From: JALYJZ01 sp964476895
GTDB taxonomy: Bacteria; Patescibacteriota; SICC01
DNA length: 26,768 bases
NCBI GenBank assembly: GCA_964476895.1
Contig: CAYZCS010000006.1
Span: 1-26,768 of the forward strand
Direction: 5' to 3'
Below are positions 7,180 to 13,506 of the stretch, in pieces. How positions within the stretch are numbered: the first letter of the stretch is position 1; each line of letters starts with the position of its first letter. A model generated the notes under the pieces. It was not told where the DNA came from. It saw only the letters and a program-made list of their open reading frames with translations, and ran no database searches. A program made the position numbers and the translations under genes.

Positions 7180-10092
7180 TCAGAACTTAATGACCGCATC
7201 TTCACTCAGTTCGCCCTCTGCGGCAGCCTCCGGAGTGCGTTTGGGTGACGGCTGAGGCGTTTTTTGCTGCTGCGGCTCCTTTTTCATCGGAGGCGTAGGG
7301 TCTTCCTGTTTTTTGGGAGGTTGCTCCTGTCGCGAAGCGGACCGCTGCGGCCGCGGAGTCTGTTGCTGCGGTTGCCCTGCTGATTGCTGGGACTGCTGCT
7401 GCGGCTGCTTCGGATGCTGCCGAGGCGCGGCCTCTTGCTTGGGCGCCGGTTTCGGTTCGGCTGCGGGATTTTTCTGTTGTTTTGCCGGTTCGGGAGGTGT
7501 CGCGTCCGGCTTTCCTGCCTGCTTCGGCGTCGTCTCTTGCTCCGGCTTCGTAGCTGCTCCTTGCTTGGGGACCGCTCCCTGCCCCGATGCCGACGGTTGC
7601 TGCCCTTTCTGCTGCTCGTTGAACGTGCGCTCCTTATCCAGGTACGACTGGTACCGGCGCTTACGGTCGGCGTCTTCGGTCTCCTTGGCCTCCGGAGAGT
7701 CGCCGACGATCTGCTGCTCCACCACGTCCCGTCCTTGGGCGTACCGCTCACGCGTTTGGCGGACCACCTGGTCGCGGTACGGCGTGGTCTCGTCCGGCAG
7801 CGGGATCGTACGGGCGCTGAACGCGTTCCCCGTCACGCCCTCGATCGCGACCTTCAGGTAGATGTTGTACTTGTCGAGGTTCACGATGTCGGTTTCGGCG
7901 AAGACCGGTTCGAACTCCTTGACCAGCCAGTCGGCGTCGGACGCGCCGACCCGGAAGCTGATGATCGTCCCGACGTTGCCGAAGACGGCGTCGCGCACTT
8001 CCTCCGGCATCTGGGCCACGTACTGGTTCGCCATCGCCAGGTTCAGGCGGTACTTCCGCGCTTCGGAGAGGATCGTCGCGAAGCTCTCCGTCGCGAAGTT
8101 CTGGAATTCGTCTACGTACAGGTAAAAGTCACGCCGCTGGGCCTCCGGTATGTCCGCCCGGCTCATCGCCGCGAGCTGGATCTTGGTGATCAGCATCGCG
8201 CCGAGCAGCGCCGAGGCGTCCTCGCCGAGCTCGCCCTTGGAGAGCTTGAGCAGCAGGATCTTGCTCGAGTCCATCACCTCGCGGACGTTGATCGCGGTGT
8301 GCTTCTGGCCCACGATGTTCCGAATCGTCGTCGAGGAGAGGAACTGGCCGACCTTGTTCTGGATCGGGGCGATCGCCTCGACCCGCTGCCGCTCGGTGTA
8401 GTTCGCGAACTCGTCGGTCCAGTAGTTCTTGACCACCGGATCCTCGATGTGCTCGACCACCTCTTTCCGGAATTTCTCGTTGGCGAGCAGCTTGGGTACG
8501 TCGAGCAGCGTGGCATCCGGATAATCCAGCAGCGCCAGGATCGTGTTCCGGAGGATGTGCTCCAGCCGCGGCCCCCAGGAGTGCCCGTAGATCTTCTCGA
8601 ACACGCCGACCACGCCGGAGGCCACGAGCGGCTTGGCGTCGCGCTCGACCTTCTCCAGGATGTTGAACGCGATCGGGAAATCGCGGTCCGCCGGGTTGAA
8701 GACGATCACGTCGTCCGCGCGTTCCGGCGGGACGTGGTCGAGTACGCTTTCGATGAAATCGCCGTGTGGGTCTACCACCGCCAGTCCCCTGCCCGCACTC
8801 ATGTCGGCAAGTACCATGTTCTCGAGCATGTTCGTCTTACCCATGCCGGTCTTACCGATGGCGTAGATGTGCCGTCGCCGGTCGTCGGGCTTGATGCCGA
8901 ATCGCTGGACCTTGTCGCGGAACTTGGTCTCGGCGAAGATCGTCAGGTTTTCGGTGCTGCCTTCGATCGGCAGGTTCTCCGGGGGTTCGCCCTGGCTGGA
9001 GGCCGCCCAGGAGATGGTCGGCGTTTCCACCGAGACGCTCGGCAGGTGGAAGATGCTGGCCAGCTCCTCGATGTTGAGGACGTACCCTTTGCTGGCGAAC
9101 AGCCGTGCCTTGTACGGCTCGATGACCTTCTCGGGCTTGGTCTGCAGGCGTCCGGCGGTAAAGCCGTTGAGGTTGGTGGTGTTGTACTGCTTGAAGGCGC
9201 CGATTGCCGCGTTCAGCCGGTTCCGGACCAGCGACTGATCCGGGCTGGCCGCGACGATCCGCACCTTGGTCTCGTAGCCGAGCTTGGCCGACTTCTCCCG
9301 GATGCCGGAGGAGATCGCCTCGTCCACCGGCTGGGGCTCCTGCTTCTGCGGCGGCTTGCCGCCCGGCGTGGTCTCGGGCGCGGTGGTCGCCGCGGAGAAC
9401 AGGTCGCCGACGAACCGGCCGGCCATGCCGAAGGCGCTGCCGGCACCGCCGCCGCCTTCGCCGGAGAGCCGCTTCAGCTCCGCTTCGCCGCGCTTGTGCC
9501 AGCGGTCGTCGGCCGGCCGGGCCAGTATCTGGACCCAGACCTCCTCGTCCTCCCCGAGGTCGGAGAGCACGGCGGTAATGCCGGAGAGCGGATCCACGTC
9601 CTCGAAGTTCTCGAAGGTCTTGATCGGGTATACGTCGCGGCGGGTCAGCCGGAGTTCGGTGCCGGCCACGCGCTTGCCCTTGAGCTCATCCGGTTGGACG
9701 TAGTCCTTGGTCTTCACGATCTCCGCCTTCGGGTACTGCGCGTAGATCTGCCCCTCCACGAAGGACTTCTGGGCCGCCGGCGCGTAGACGTAGAAGTTGA
9801 TGCGCCCCTTCTGCGAGACGATCTCGAAGCCGATGTGCTCCTGGACGCTGCCCTCGAAGAAGCGGGCCCGGGAGTCGCGATGGAGGCCATGCAGCGCGGC
9901 GAACATCTGTTCCGCCGCCACCGGCGCCTTCTCGTTCTCCTTGGGGACGGAAACCTTAAGCAGGACGTAGTGCTGGTGCTGGATCCACACCCGGCGACGG
10001 TACGTCTGGATCACCAGGAACAGGAGGATCGGGACGATGATCCACCAGGTGTACGCAAGGGCGGCGAGCAGCAGTCCGATGACGGCTTCCAC
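7180..10092 (-). CDS. VirD4/TraG/HerA-like membrane-anchored DNA-pumping ATPase with disordered tail
   Basis: 970 aa, GTG start sharing a base with the upstream TAG stop (TAGTG), with GGAGG 4 nt away. Residues 3-28 form one membrane span. An N-terminal region to about 230 and a linker with EGGGGAGSAFG precede the ATPase. Walker A is GKTGMGKT (413-420), a HerA/VirD4-style AVVDPHGDF lies at 438-446, and Walker B is FYLYVDEFQNF (656-666); an ANQYVAQMPEEVRD sensor-like stretch follows at 688-701. This is the type IV secretion DNA-binding (TraD/VirD4-like) ATPase often found in CPR genomes without other conjugation genes, and none are seen here. From about 825 to 955 the chain is Q/P/K-rich and repetitive, probably disordered, ending in a short ordered-looking SEDAVIKF. 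Likely role: moving DNA or protein across the envelope (inference). Confidence 0.87.
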   Translation of the reverse strand: MEAVIGLLLAALAYTWWIIVPILLFLVIQTYRRRVWIQHQHYVLLKVSVPKENEKAPVAAEQMFAALHGLHRDSRARFFEGSVQEHIGFEIVSQKGRINFYVYAPAAQKSFVEGQIYAQYPKAEIVKTKDYVQPDELKGKRVAGTELRLTRRDVYPIKTFENFEDVDPLSGITAVLSDLGEDEEVWVQILARPADDRWHKRGEAELKRLSGEGGGGAGSAFGMAGRFVGDLFSAATTAPETTPGGKPPQKQEPQPVDEAISSGIREKSAKLGYETKVRIVAASPDQSLVRNRLNAAIGAFKQYNTTNLNGFTAGRLQTKPEKVIEPYKARLFASKGYVLNIEELASIFHLPSVSVETPTISWAASSQGEPPENLPIEGSTENLTIFAETKFRDKVQRFGIKPDDRRRHIYAIGKTGMGKTNMLENMVLADMSAGRGLAVVDPHGDFIESVLDHVPPERADDVIVFNPADRDFPIAFNILEKVERDAKPLVASGVVGVFEKIYGHSWGPRLEHILRNTILALLDYPDATLLDVPKLLANEKFRKEVVEHIEDPVVKNYWTDEFANYTERQRVEAIAPIQNKVGQFLSSTTIRNIVGQKHTAINVREVMDSSKILLLKLSKGELGEDASALLGAMLITKIQLAAMSRADIPEAQRRDFYLYVDEFQNFATESFATILSEARKYRLNLAMANQYVAQMPEEVRDAVFGNVGTIISFRVGASDADWLVKEFEPVFAETDIVNLDKYNIYLKVAIEGVTGNAFSARTIPLPDETTPYRDQVVRQTRERYAQGRDVVEQQIVGDSPEAKETEDADRKRRYQSYLDKERTFNEQQKGQQPSASGQGAVPKQGAATKPEQETTPKQAGKPDATPPEPAKQQKNPAAEPKPAPKQEAAPRQHPKQPQQQSQQSAGQPQQQTPRPQRSASRQEQPPKKQEDPTPPMKKEPQQQKTPQPSPKRTPEAAAEGELSEDAVIKF

Positions 10093-11225
10093 TAGGCCTC
10101 CGCGGGTTCGTCAGTGGGTGCGTCGGTGCCGTGCGCCGTTTCCGGAGCCACCGTATACTGCTCCCCTACCCGCCGGAACCTGGCTTTCTCCTGGAGGTTA
10201 ATCAGGATCGTATTCTCGCTGACGCGGCGCTGCTTGAGCACTTCCTTCACGATCTGGTCGCGTTCGAGCGGTCCGCCGGCCTTCCGGAGGATCGCCCGGA
10301 TCACGTCGGCGACGGTCCCCGCGACGTAGCCCCATTCGCGGAGGGCGTAGATGCCGCGGCCGATCAGGACGAATTCCGTGCCGTTGATCAGCTCGTTATG
10401 GACGGCCTGGACGGTCACGGGTTTCTTGTCGAACCGGGCTTTCTTGATTTCCTCGGTGATCTGCTCGAAGTGCATCGGCGTACCGAGCTTGCGGAGCACG
10501 TAGAGGGTCTTGTCGTGGATGTTCTTCGGGTTGATGTCCCGCCAGGTGGCGAGGCCGTATCGGCCGTCGTCGGTCTCGATGAATCCCGTGCCGAAGTCGA
10601 GGACGGACGCTACCATCTTTTCGGAGACAAGGTGGTCATGCTCGACCGTGGCTTCGTCGGCCGCGGTCGCGAGGGTCTCCAGCGGGAGCGGCGCCTTAGC
10701 GTCCGCCAGGGTTTGCGCGAGCGTGCCGATCAGGCCGGTGGCCGCGGCGGCGTGCGCGTTACTGAGCGCGTAGAGCTTACCGTGCGTCTTGTCCTCATGG
10801 ACCTCCACGACCGCCTTGGATTCGAGCAGCAGGAGCTTCAGGGCGTTGCGGGTGGTGTCCGTCCGTTGGCTTTCGGGCAGGAACCGTTCGGCGAACGCGT
10901 CGGCGTCCATCACCCCGCCCTGTTCACGGATGAACTCGAGGGCCAGTGTAAGGATACCGGCGAGCGGTTCCCGCTTGATCCGGGCCGCGAATTTGGTCCG
11001 GCCCTGATGCTCGATCTGACGGACCCGTTCGCGGGTCACGCCGAGCTGATCCCCGATCGTCGCGAGGGTTTCCGGCTTCGCGGCACGCAGCCCGGTACGC
11101 CGGGAAAGCACGTCGGCCTCACGAGCCGGCAGCGCTTCGAGGCCGTGCAGCACCGCTTCGTGCAGCGGCACCTGGCGCTTCAGCTGCTCCTGGGTGATTT
11201 GGATGATGGTTTTGAGGTCTGCCAT
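10092..11225 (-). CDS. Sigma-70 region-4 plus HARE-HTH (RpoE delta-like) transcription factor
   Basis: 377 aa from ATG 11225. The frame is open to an ATG at 11306, but that lies upstream of the strong promoter at 11265-11293, so 11225 is preferred although its Shine-Dalgarno is weak. Residues about 27-76 match sigma-70 region 4, with ETLATIGDQLGVTRERVRQIE as the -35-binding helix-turn-helix. Sigma region 2 is absent, so it cannot act as a normal sigma factor alone. Residues about 238-300 form a HARE-HTH/delta-like domain (AVHNELINGTEFVLIGRGIYALREWGY) followed by another winged-helix-like unit at 304-358 (NTILINLQEKARFRRV). The tail is Asp/Glu/Thr-rich. Such fusions are common in CPR bacteria. 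The one-base overlap with the ATPase gene means both are expressed together; it may set transcription of this operon or act globally. Confidence 0.82.
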   Translation of the reverse strand: MADLKTIIQITQEQLKRQVPLHEAVLHGLEALPAREADVLSRRTGLRAAKPETLATIGDQLGVTRERVRQIEHQGRTKFAARIKREPLAGILTLALEFIREQGGVMDADAFAERFLPESQRTDTTRNALKLLLLESKAVVEVHEDKTHGKLYALSNAHAAAATGLIGTLAQTLADAKAPLPLETLATAADEATVEHDHLVSEKMVASVLDFGTGFIETDDGRYGLATWRDINPKNIHDKTLYVLRKLGTPMHFEQITEEIKKARFDKKPVTVQAVHNELINGTEFVLIGRGIYALREWGYVAGTVADVIRAILRKAGGPLERDQIVKEVLKQRRVSENTILINLQEKARFRRVGEQYTVAPETAHGTDAPTDEPAEA

Positions 11226-11264
11226 GGCGTTTTCAGGCGTGATACATACTCCGGAGAGTTTGCA

Positions 11265-11293
11265 ATCATAGCATTTTGAGGTGCATTTGTCAA
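11265..11293 (-). promoter_or_regulatory. Near-consensus sigma-70 promoter for the regulator-ATPase operon
   Basis: On the - strand, -35 TTGACA (11288-11293), a 17-nt spacer and -10 TATGAT (11265-11270), preceded by TGC to give an extended -10. The predicted transcript starts near 11258, leaving a leader of about 33 nt before ATG 11225. It is the strongest promoter-like sequence noticed in the window. Confidence 0.8.
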
Positions 11294-11315
11294 GACCATC
11301 AGGCACGCCGTGCCC

Positions 11316-11346
11316 GAAAACCAGGGGCGATGGGGTAACGCCTGGT
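11316..11346 (-). terminator. Possible intrinsic terminator after the 58-aa frame
   Basis: On the - strand, ACCAGG (11341-11346) pairs with CCTGGT (11320-11325), helped by an inner CG/CG pair, and is followed by TTTTCGGG. It lies 28 nt after the stop of the 58-aa frame and 22 nt before the operon promoter. A second small hairpin (GGCAC-GGC-GTGCC, 11302-11314) follows without a T run. The large, imperfect loop lowers confidence. Confidence 0.35.
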
Positions 11347-11374
11347 GAAAGTGCCGTCGCGTCGGTGGCCGGGC

Positions 11375-11551
11375 CTAGATCAGGCGCCGGGCGTGGTGGT
11401 AATACAGTCCGCTCGCGACCGCGGCTCCCCCGCCCAGTACGGCCTGGGTCGCGGTCAGCTCGAGGCTGCCGGAAACGGCCAGGCTCGTAACGACGGTGCC
11501 GTAGAAGGCGCCGGCGAGCTTGAGGCGGTCGAGATGCGGTGCAAGGGTCAT
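11375..11551 (-). CDS. Possible 58-aa hydrophobic peptide
   Basis: An ATG-to-TAG frame, 59 codons including the stop. The peptide begins MTLAPHLDRLKLAGAFYGTV and has two hydrophobic stretches (about 12-29 and 33-50) ending in a basic YYHHARRLI, so it looks like a small membrane protein with two spans. In its favour are an upstream promoter (11669-11697) and a terminator-like hairpin just past its end. Against it are the lack of any Shine-Dalgarno (the preceding bases are a GTAGTC-type hexamer repeat) and a terminator-like hairpin between that promoter and the start. No family recognised. Confidence 0.38.
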   Translation of the reverse strand: MTLAPHLDRLKLAGAFYGTVVTSLAVSGSLELTATQAVLGGGAAVASGLYYHHARRLI

Positions 11552-11595
11552 ATCGTAGTCGTAGTCGTAGTCGCTGGCGGCCGAGCCGCCGGATA

Positions 11596-11662
11596 CAAAG
11601 AAAACCGACCCGGGAATCCGGTATCGGTTGGTGTTTCCCGCCCTTTTCGCAGTCGGGGCGGA
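11596..11662 (-). ncRNA. Candidate small RNA or leader attenuator (two hairpins and U-tract)
   Basis: Downstream of the promoter at 11669-11697, the - strand carries hairpin 1, CCGCCC (11661-11656) with GGGCGG (11643-11638), and hairpin 2, AACCGA (11629-11624) with TCGGTT (11608-11603), containing an inner CCGG/CCGG stem. Hairpin 2 is followed at once by TTCTTTG, an intrinsic-terminator shape. CCGAC in the loop side of hairpin 1 (11656-11652) could instead pair with GTCGG of hairpin 2 (11609-11605), as expected of an attenuator. It matches no riboswitch consensus I could recall. It may be a free RNA of about 65-70 nt or the leader of the 58-aa frame. Confidence 0.33.
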
Positions 11663-11668
11663 CCGGTC

Positions 11669-11697
11669 AGACTAGCTGATTATGGCTTGGTTGTCAA
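11669..11697 (-). promoter_or_regulatory. Sigma-70-like promoter with perfect -35
   Basis: On the - strand, -35 TTGACA (11692-11697), a 17-nt spacer and -10 TAGTCT (11669-11674), which keeps the critical A at position 2 and T at position 6. It points towards the two-hairpin structure and the 58-aa frame. Confidence 0.5.
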
Positions 11698-11715
11698 TCA
11701 TTCATGAAGGTGGTG

Positions 11716-11769
11716 CGGGAGGTGCTAGGTGTTTTGAGTGTGTTCAAAACAGGTCCTAGCAACCTCCCG
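11716..11769. repeat. Long imperfect inverted repeat, 22-bp stem
   Basis: CGGGAGGT (11716-11723), GCTAGG (11724-11729) and TGTTTTGA (11730-11737) pair with TCAAAACA (11744-11751), CCTAGC (11755-11760) and ACCTCCCG (11762-11769). The loop is 6 nt, with one 3-nt and one 1-nt bulge on the right arm. It sits 29 nt past the stop of the 224-aa gene. No T run follows on either strand, so it is not a classical terminator. The 9-mer GTTTTGAAC in its right arm (complement of 11742-11750) recurs in direct - strand/+ strand opposition at 12594-12602, on the other side of the 224-aa gene. Confidence 0.75.
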
Positions 11770-11798
11770 GCTTGTTCTGTCATAACCACCAAGTGCTT

Positions 11799-12473
11799 CT
11801 AGGCTCCGACTCGAAGGACGGCGGGGTTCAAAACGCCACCGTTCTCGTTGGCCTTGTCGCCCTCATCGCCGATCTGGCTTGAGGAGTTGTGCCAGCGCCG
11901 AAGCTGCTCGCCGTGCTCCCAAACCTGCGAGAGAATGCTCATGGCGCAGCCGTACTGGAAGCCGGTGATGCCCTCGAGATCGGCCTCGTGGCTGGTCTTC
12001 TTGGCGATGTCCTCCAGCTTGGCGCCGTCGGCCATCTTGCGCTCCATCAGGTTCGCCCAGCGGGCGGCGTGCCGCAGCATGGAGGCTCTGCAGCCATCCC
12101 CGATGGCCTCCTCCATGGCTGCCTCCTTGACCGCCTTCTGCCAGCCTGCCTCATCGCTGAGGGAGAAAGGCTTGATGCCCTCGGCCTTTGCCGCAGCAGC
12201 CTGCGCTTGAGCCTCCTCCAGGCGCTCCAGCTCGGCGCGGTACTCCGGCGATCGCTTGTACTCACGATCGCGACGGTCCTGCATCGTGCGGTAGTACGTC
12301 CAGAGGGCGAGACATCGTGCGTAGACGGTCGAACCGGCACCCGGCTTTGCCTTGAGCCAGACACCGTTGGCCTTCGCGATGACGTGCTCGTCCCGCTCGT
12401 CCGCCAGAGCCACCATGTCAGGGATGAGATCTTGCTTGACGTCCTTGGATCCGCAGATCTTGTAGAGGAACAT
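11799..12473 (-). CDS. Hypothetical protein, 224 aa, helical
   Basis: ATG start with AGGAG 11 nt upstream. No family recognised. The protein looks soluble: a mixed N-terminal domain (1-64, with LADERDEHVIAKANGVWLK), an Arg/Glu/Ala-rich probable helix or coiled coil at about 65-98 (RDREYKRSPEYRAELERLEE), a central helical region with WQKAVKEAAMEEAI, and a low-complexity, Gly/Asn/Asp-rich C-terminus. It stands alone as a transcription unit with its own promoter, operator-like dyads, a structured leader and a large hairpin beyond its stop. It lies in the island next to tRNA-Ala, so horizontal acquisition is plausible. Even codon use and a clear RBS support its being real. Confidence 0.7.
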   Translation of the reverse strand: MFLYKICGSKDVKQDLIPDMVALADERDEHVIAKANGVWLKAKPGAGSTVYARCLALWTYYRTMQDRRDREYKRSPEYRAELERLEEAQAQAAAAKAEGIKPFSLSDEAGWQKAVKEAAMEEAIGDGCRASMLRHAARWANLMERKMADGAKLEDIAKKTSHEADLEGITGFQYGCAMSILSQVWEHGEQLRRWHNSSSQIGDEGDKANENGGVLNPAVLRVGA

Positions 12474-12524
12474 GCCGTGGTTATCTCCTGCACCGTTGGT
12501 GCCTGTTGGTTGTCTTGGATGAGA

Positions 12525-12564
12525 ATGGGTAGCGATACGGCCAAGAGACCGTGCCGCTACCCAT
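12525..12564 (-). promoter_or_regulatory. Leader hairpin of the 224-aa gene
   Basis: ATGGGTAGCG (12525-12534) pairs perfectly with CGCTACCCAT (12555-12564); after a 2x2 internal loop ACGG (12537-12540) pairs with CCGT (12549-12552), with an 8-nt loop. It lies about 50 nt upstream of the start codon in the predicted leader and has no T run. A smaller GCACC-AAC-GGTGC hairpin follows next to the Shine-Dalgarno. Together they suggest RNA-level control or a stability element. Confidence 0.55.
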
Positions 12565-12600
12565 CCCCATGGTTATGACGGATTGATTGACTGGTTTTGA

Positions 12601-12637
12601 ACGAACGTTCGTCTGCAACAGCATTTTACTGTTGCAG
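12601..12637. promoter_or_regulatory. Two adjacent operator-like dyads at the predicted transcript start
   Basis: A 12-bp perfect palindrome, ACGAACGTTCGT (12601-12612), directly abuts a second inverted repeat, CTGCAACAG (12613-12621) and CTGTTGCAG (12629-12637), with a 7-nt AT-rich spacer. The second dyad covers the start point predicted from the promoter at 12641-12669. This layout suits binding of one or two dimeric repressors. On the + strand the second dyad is followed by TATTTTCT and could also terminate + strand transcripts, but no + strand gene precedes it. Confidence 0.5.
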
Positions 12638-12640
12638 TAT

Positions 12641-12669
12641 TTTCTACCATGACCAAGGTATATTTACAA
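12641..12669 (-). promoter_or_regulatory. Probable promoter of the 224-aa gene
   Basis: On the - strand, -35 TTGTAA (12664-12669), a 17-nt spacer and -10 TAGAAA (12641-12646); each hexamer matches consensus at four of six positions. The expected start near 12634 falls in the CTGCAACAG dyad. The leader would be about 160 nt. Confidence 0.4.
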
Positions 12670-12697
12670 TCTACGTTGCGCTGACTGGCTTTCACGC

Positions 12698-12710
12698 TGT
12701 GGACCGAGGC
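12698..12710 (+). repeat. 13-bp copy of the tRNA-Ala 3' end (att-like repeat, distal)
   Basis: TGTGGACCGAGGC is identical to 13816-13828, where it spans A73 and the 3' acceptor strand of tRNA-Ala plus two bases beyond. The copies have the same orientation and lie 1,118 bp apart, with the copy downstream of the tRNA 3' end. Identity stops exactly after these 13 bases. This is the expected footprint of site-specific integration at a tRNA gene. Confidence 0.55.
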
Positions 12711-12725
12711 ATCTGAGGAAGCAAA

Positions 12726-12766
12726 AGAACCCCTCGCAAGACTGGTGTGTCTGAACAAGGGGTTCT
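12726..12766 (-). terminator. Intrinsic terminator of the 229-aa gene
   Basis: On the - strand, AGAACCCCT (12766-12758) pairs perfectly with AGGGGTTCT (12734-12726), with a small inner AGAC/GTCT stem, and is followed by TTTTGCTTCC counting the last stem T. It begins 8 nt after the stop of the 229-aa gene, the right place for its terminator. Confidence 0.7.
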
Positions 12767-12773
12767 GTTTGTA

Positions 12774-13463
12774 CTACTTCGTCACGAGCCAGCAGCGGCT
12801 CCAGACGCGGTAGATGTCGTGGTAGCCGTTCTCGACCATGAGACCGAACGACAGTCCCTCGATCGCGTAATGCCCGTCACCGCCGCCGGTACCGCCGATG
12901 TTCTCCTCCGTACCACCGGACGTGAAGGAGCCGTACCGGCTCCTCTCCGCCTGGACGAAGGCAGTGATCAGCTCGGGGATGGTGTGCGGCTGCTCGGGGA
13001 ATGCGTCGTATTGCTTCTCGTCGATTGCCCGGAACAGGTACCGCAGGCCGAACGTGTCCACGATCCGGAGCTGGTTGTAGAAGCCGCCTGATCCGAACGG
13101 ATCGGACCGCTTGTGGAAAACGGCGTACTGCCGCGAGGGGTTCGGGTAGTGCTTCTCGATATTGAGGACCTCGAGAAGTCCCTGGATCGACTCGGGCTTT
13201 GCCTGCTCGAAGTAGACCACGCTTCCCTCGCACGGGTTCGTGGAAGGCCCGTTCGCGACGGGATCGAAGGCGCTCTGGGGTTGGTGGCCGTATACTCCTG
13301 AGCCGGCACCGAACACCCCGTTGCCCCGCGGAGCGTACAGATCGAAATCGTTCGGATCGGCCGCACACTTCCCCGGCCACGGGTTCGGTGAGACGTTCGC
13401 CAGTCCGGCGATGGGATCGGTAGTAGCCAAGGAGGCTCCTCTCGGATTGAAGGTACGGGTCAT
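12774..13463 (-). CDS. Hypothetical protein, about 229 aa
   Basis: No family recognised. ATG 13463 follows the extended -10 promoter at 13483-13491 by about 13 nt of leader and lacks a Shine-Dalgarno. A TTG at 13430 has GAGAGGAG 5 nt upstream and would give a 218-aa protein, so the start is unsure. A longer frame from 13502 would begin upstream of the promoter. The protein is rich in Gly, Pro, Asn, Tyr and Phe, with a loop-rich first half (GNGVFGAGSGVYGHQPQ), three cysteines (33, 78, 224), a denser middle (YFEQAKPESIQGLLEVLN, NQLRIVDTFGLRYLFRAID), a Gly-rich turn (GGTGGGDGHY) and a C-terminal WSRCWLVTK. No signal peptide or membrane span. It lies between the two copies of the tRNA 3' end and has its own promoter and terminator. 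Confidence 0.66.
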   Translation of the reverse strand: MTRTFNPRGASLATTDPIAGLANVSPNPWPGKCAADPNDFDLYAPRGNGVFGAGSGVYGHQPQSAFDPVANGPSTNPCEGSVVYFEQAKPESIQGLLEVLNIEKHYPNPSRQYAVFHKRSDPFGSGGFYNQLRIVDTFGLRYLFRAIDEKQYDAFPEQPHTIPELITAFVQAERSRYGSFTSGGTEENIGGTGGGDGHYAIEGLSFGLMVENGYHDIYRVWSRCWLVTK

Positions 13464-13482
13464 GCCGGAAGACCGACAGGAC

Positions 13483-13491
13483 ATCATAGCA
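13483..13491 (-). promoter_or_regulatory. Extended -10 promoter
   Basis: TGCTATGAT on the - strand: a TATGAT hexamer at 13483-13488 with the TGn extension. The same nine bases form the -10 of the regulator-ATPase operon promoter. No good -35 is seen at 16-18 nt. It precedes the 229-aa gene. Confidence 0.5.
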
Positions 13492-13506
13492 GATGTGAAC
13501 AACGCG

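Noticed and set aside
7384..10095. A very long + strand open frame opposite the ATPase gene
   Set aside because: Low-complexity, Leu/Arg/Asp/Val-rich translation typical of the antisense of a GC-rich gene; the - strand product has Walker motifs and matches known ATPases.
10131..11279. Long + strand frame opposite the sigma-4/HARE gene
   Set aside because: Antisense shadow; the - strand product has recognisable domains and a promoter.
11226..11306. 27-residue N-terminal extension of the sigma-4/HARE gene with four cysteines
   Set aside because: The extension would be encoded across and upstream of the strong promoter, so it would not be transcribed from it; the Cys pattern is probably chance.
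11555..11572. Tandem GTAGTC units considered as a CRISPR or VNTR array
   Set aside because: Only three 6-bp units without spacers; reported only as a microsatellite next to the 58-aa frame. No CRISPR array exists in the window.
11345..11707. 120-aa + strand frame in the gene-poor stretch
   Set aside because: Repetitive Gly/Arg/Val translation running through hairpins, with no RBS; the - strand features explain the region better.
12613..12645. Dyad CTGCAACAG/CTGTTGCAG plus TATTTTCT read as a + strand terminator
   Set aside because: No + strand gene lies upstream for several kilobases; its overlap with the predicted - strand start point fits an operator better.
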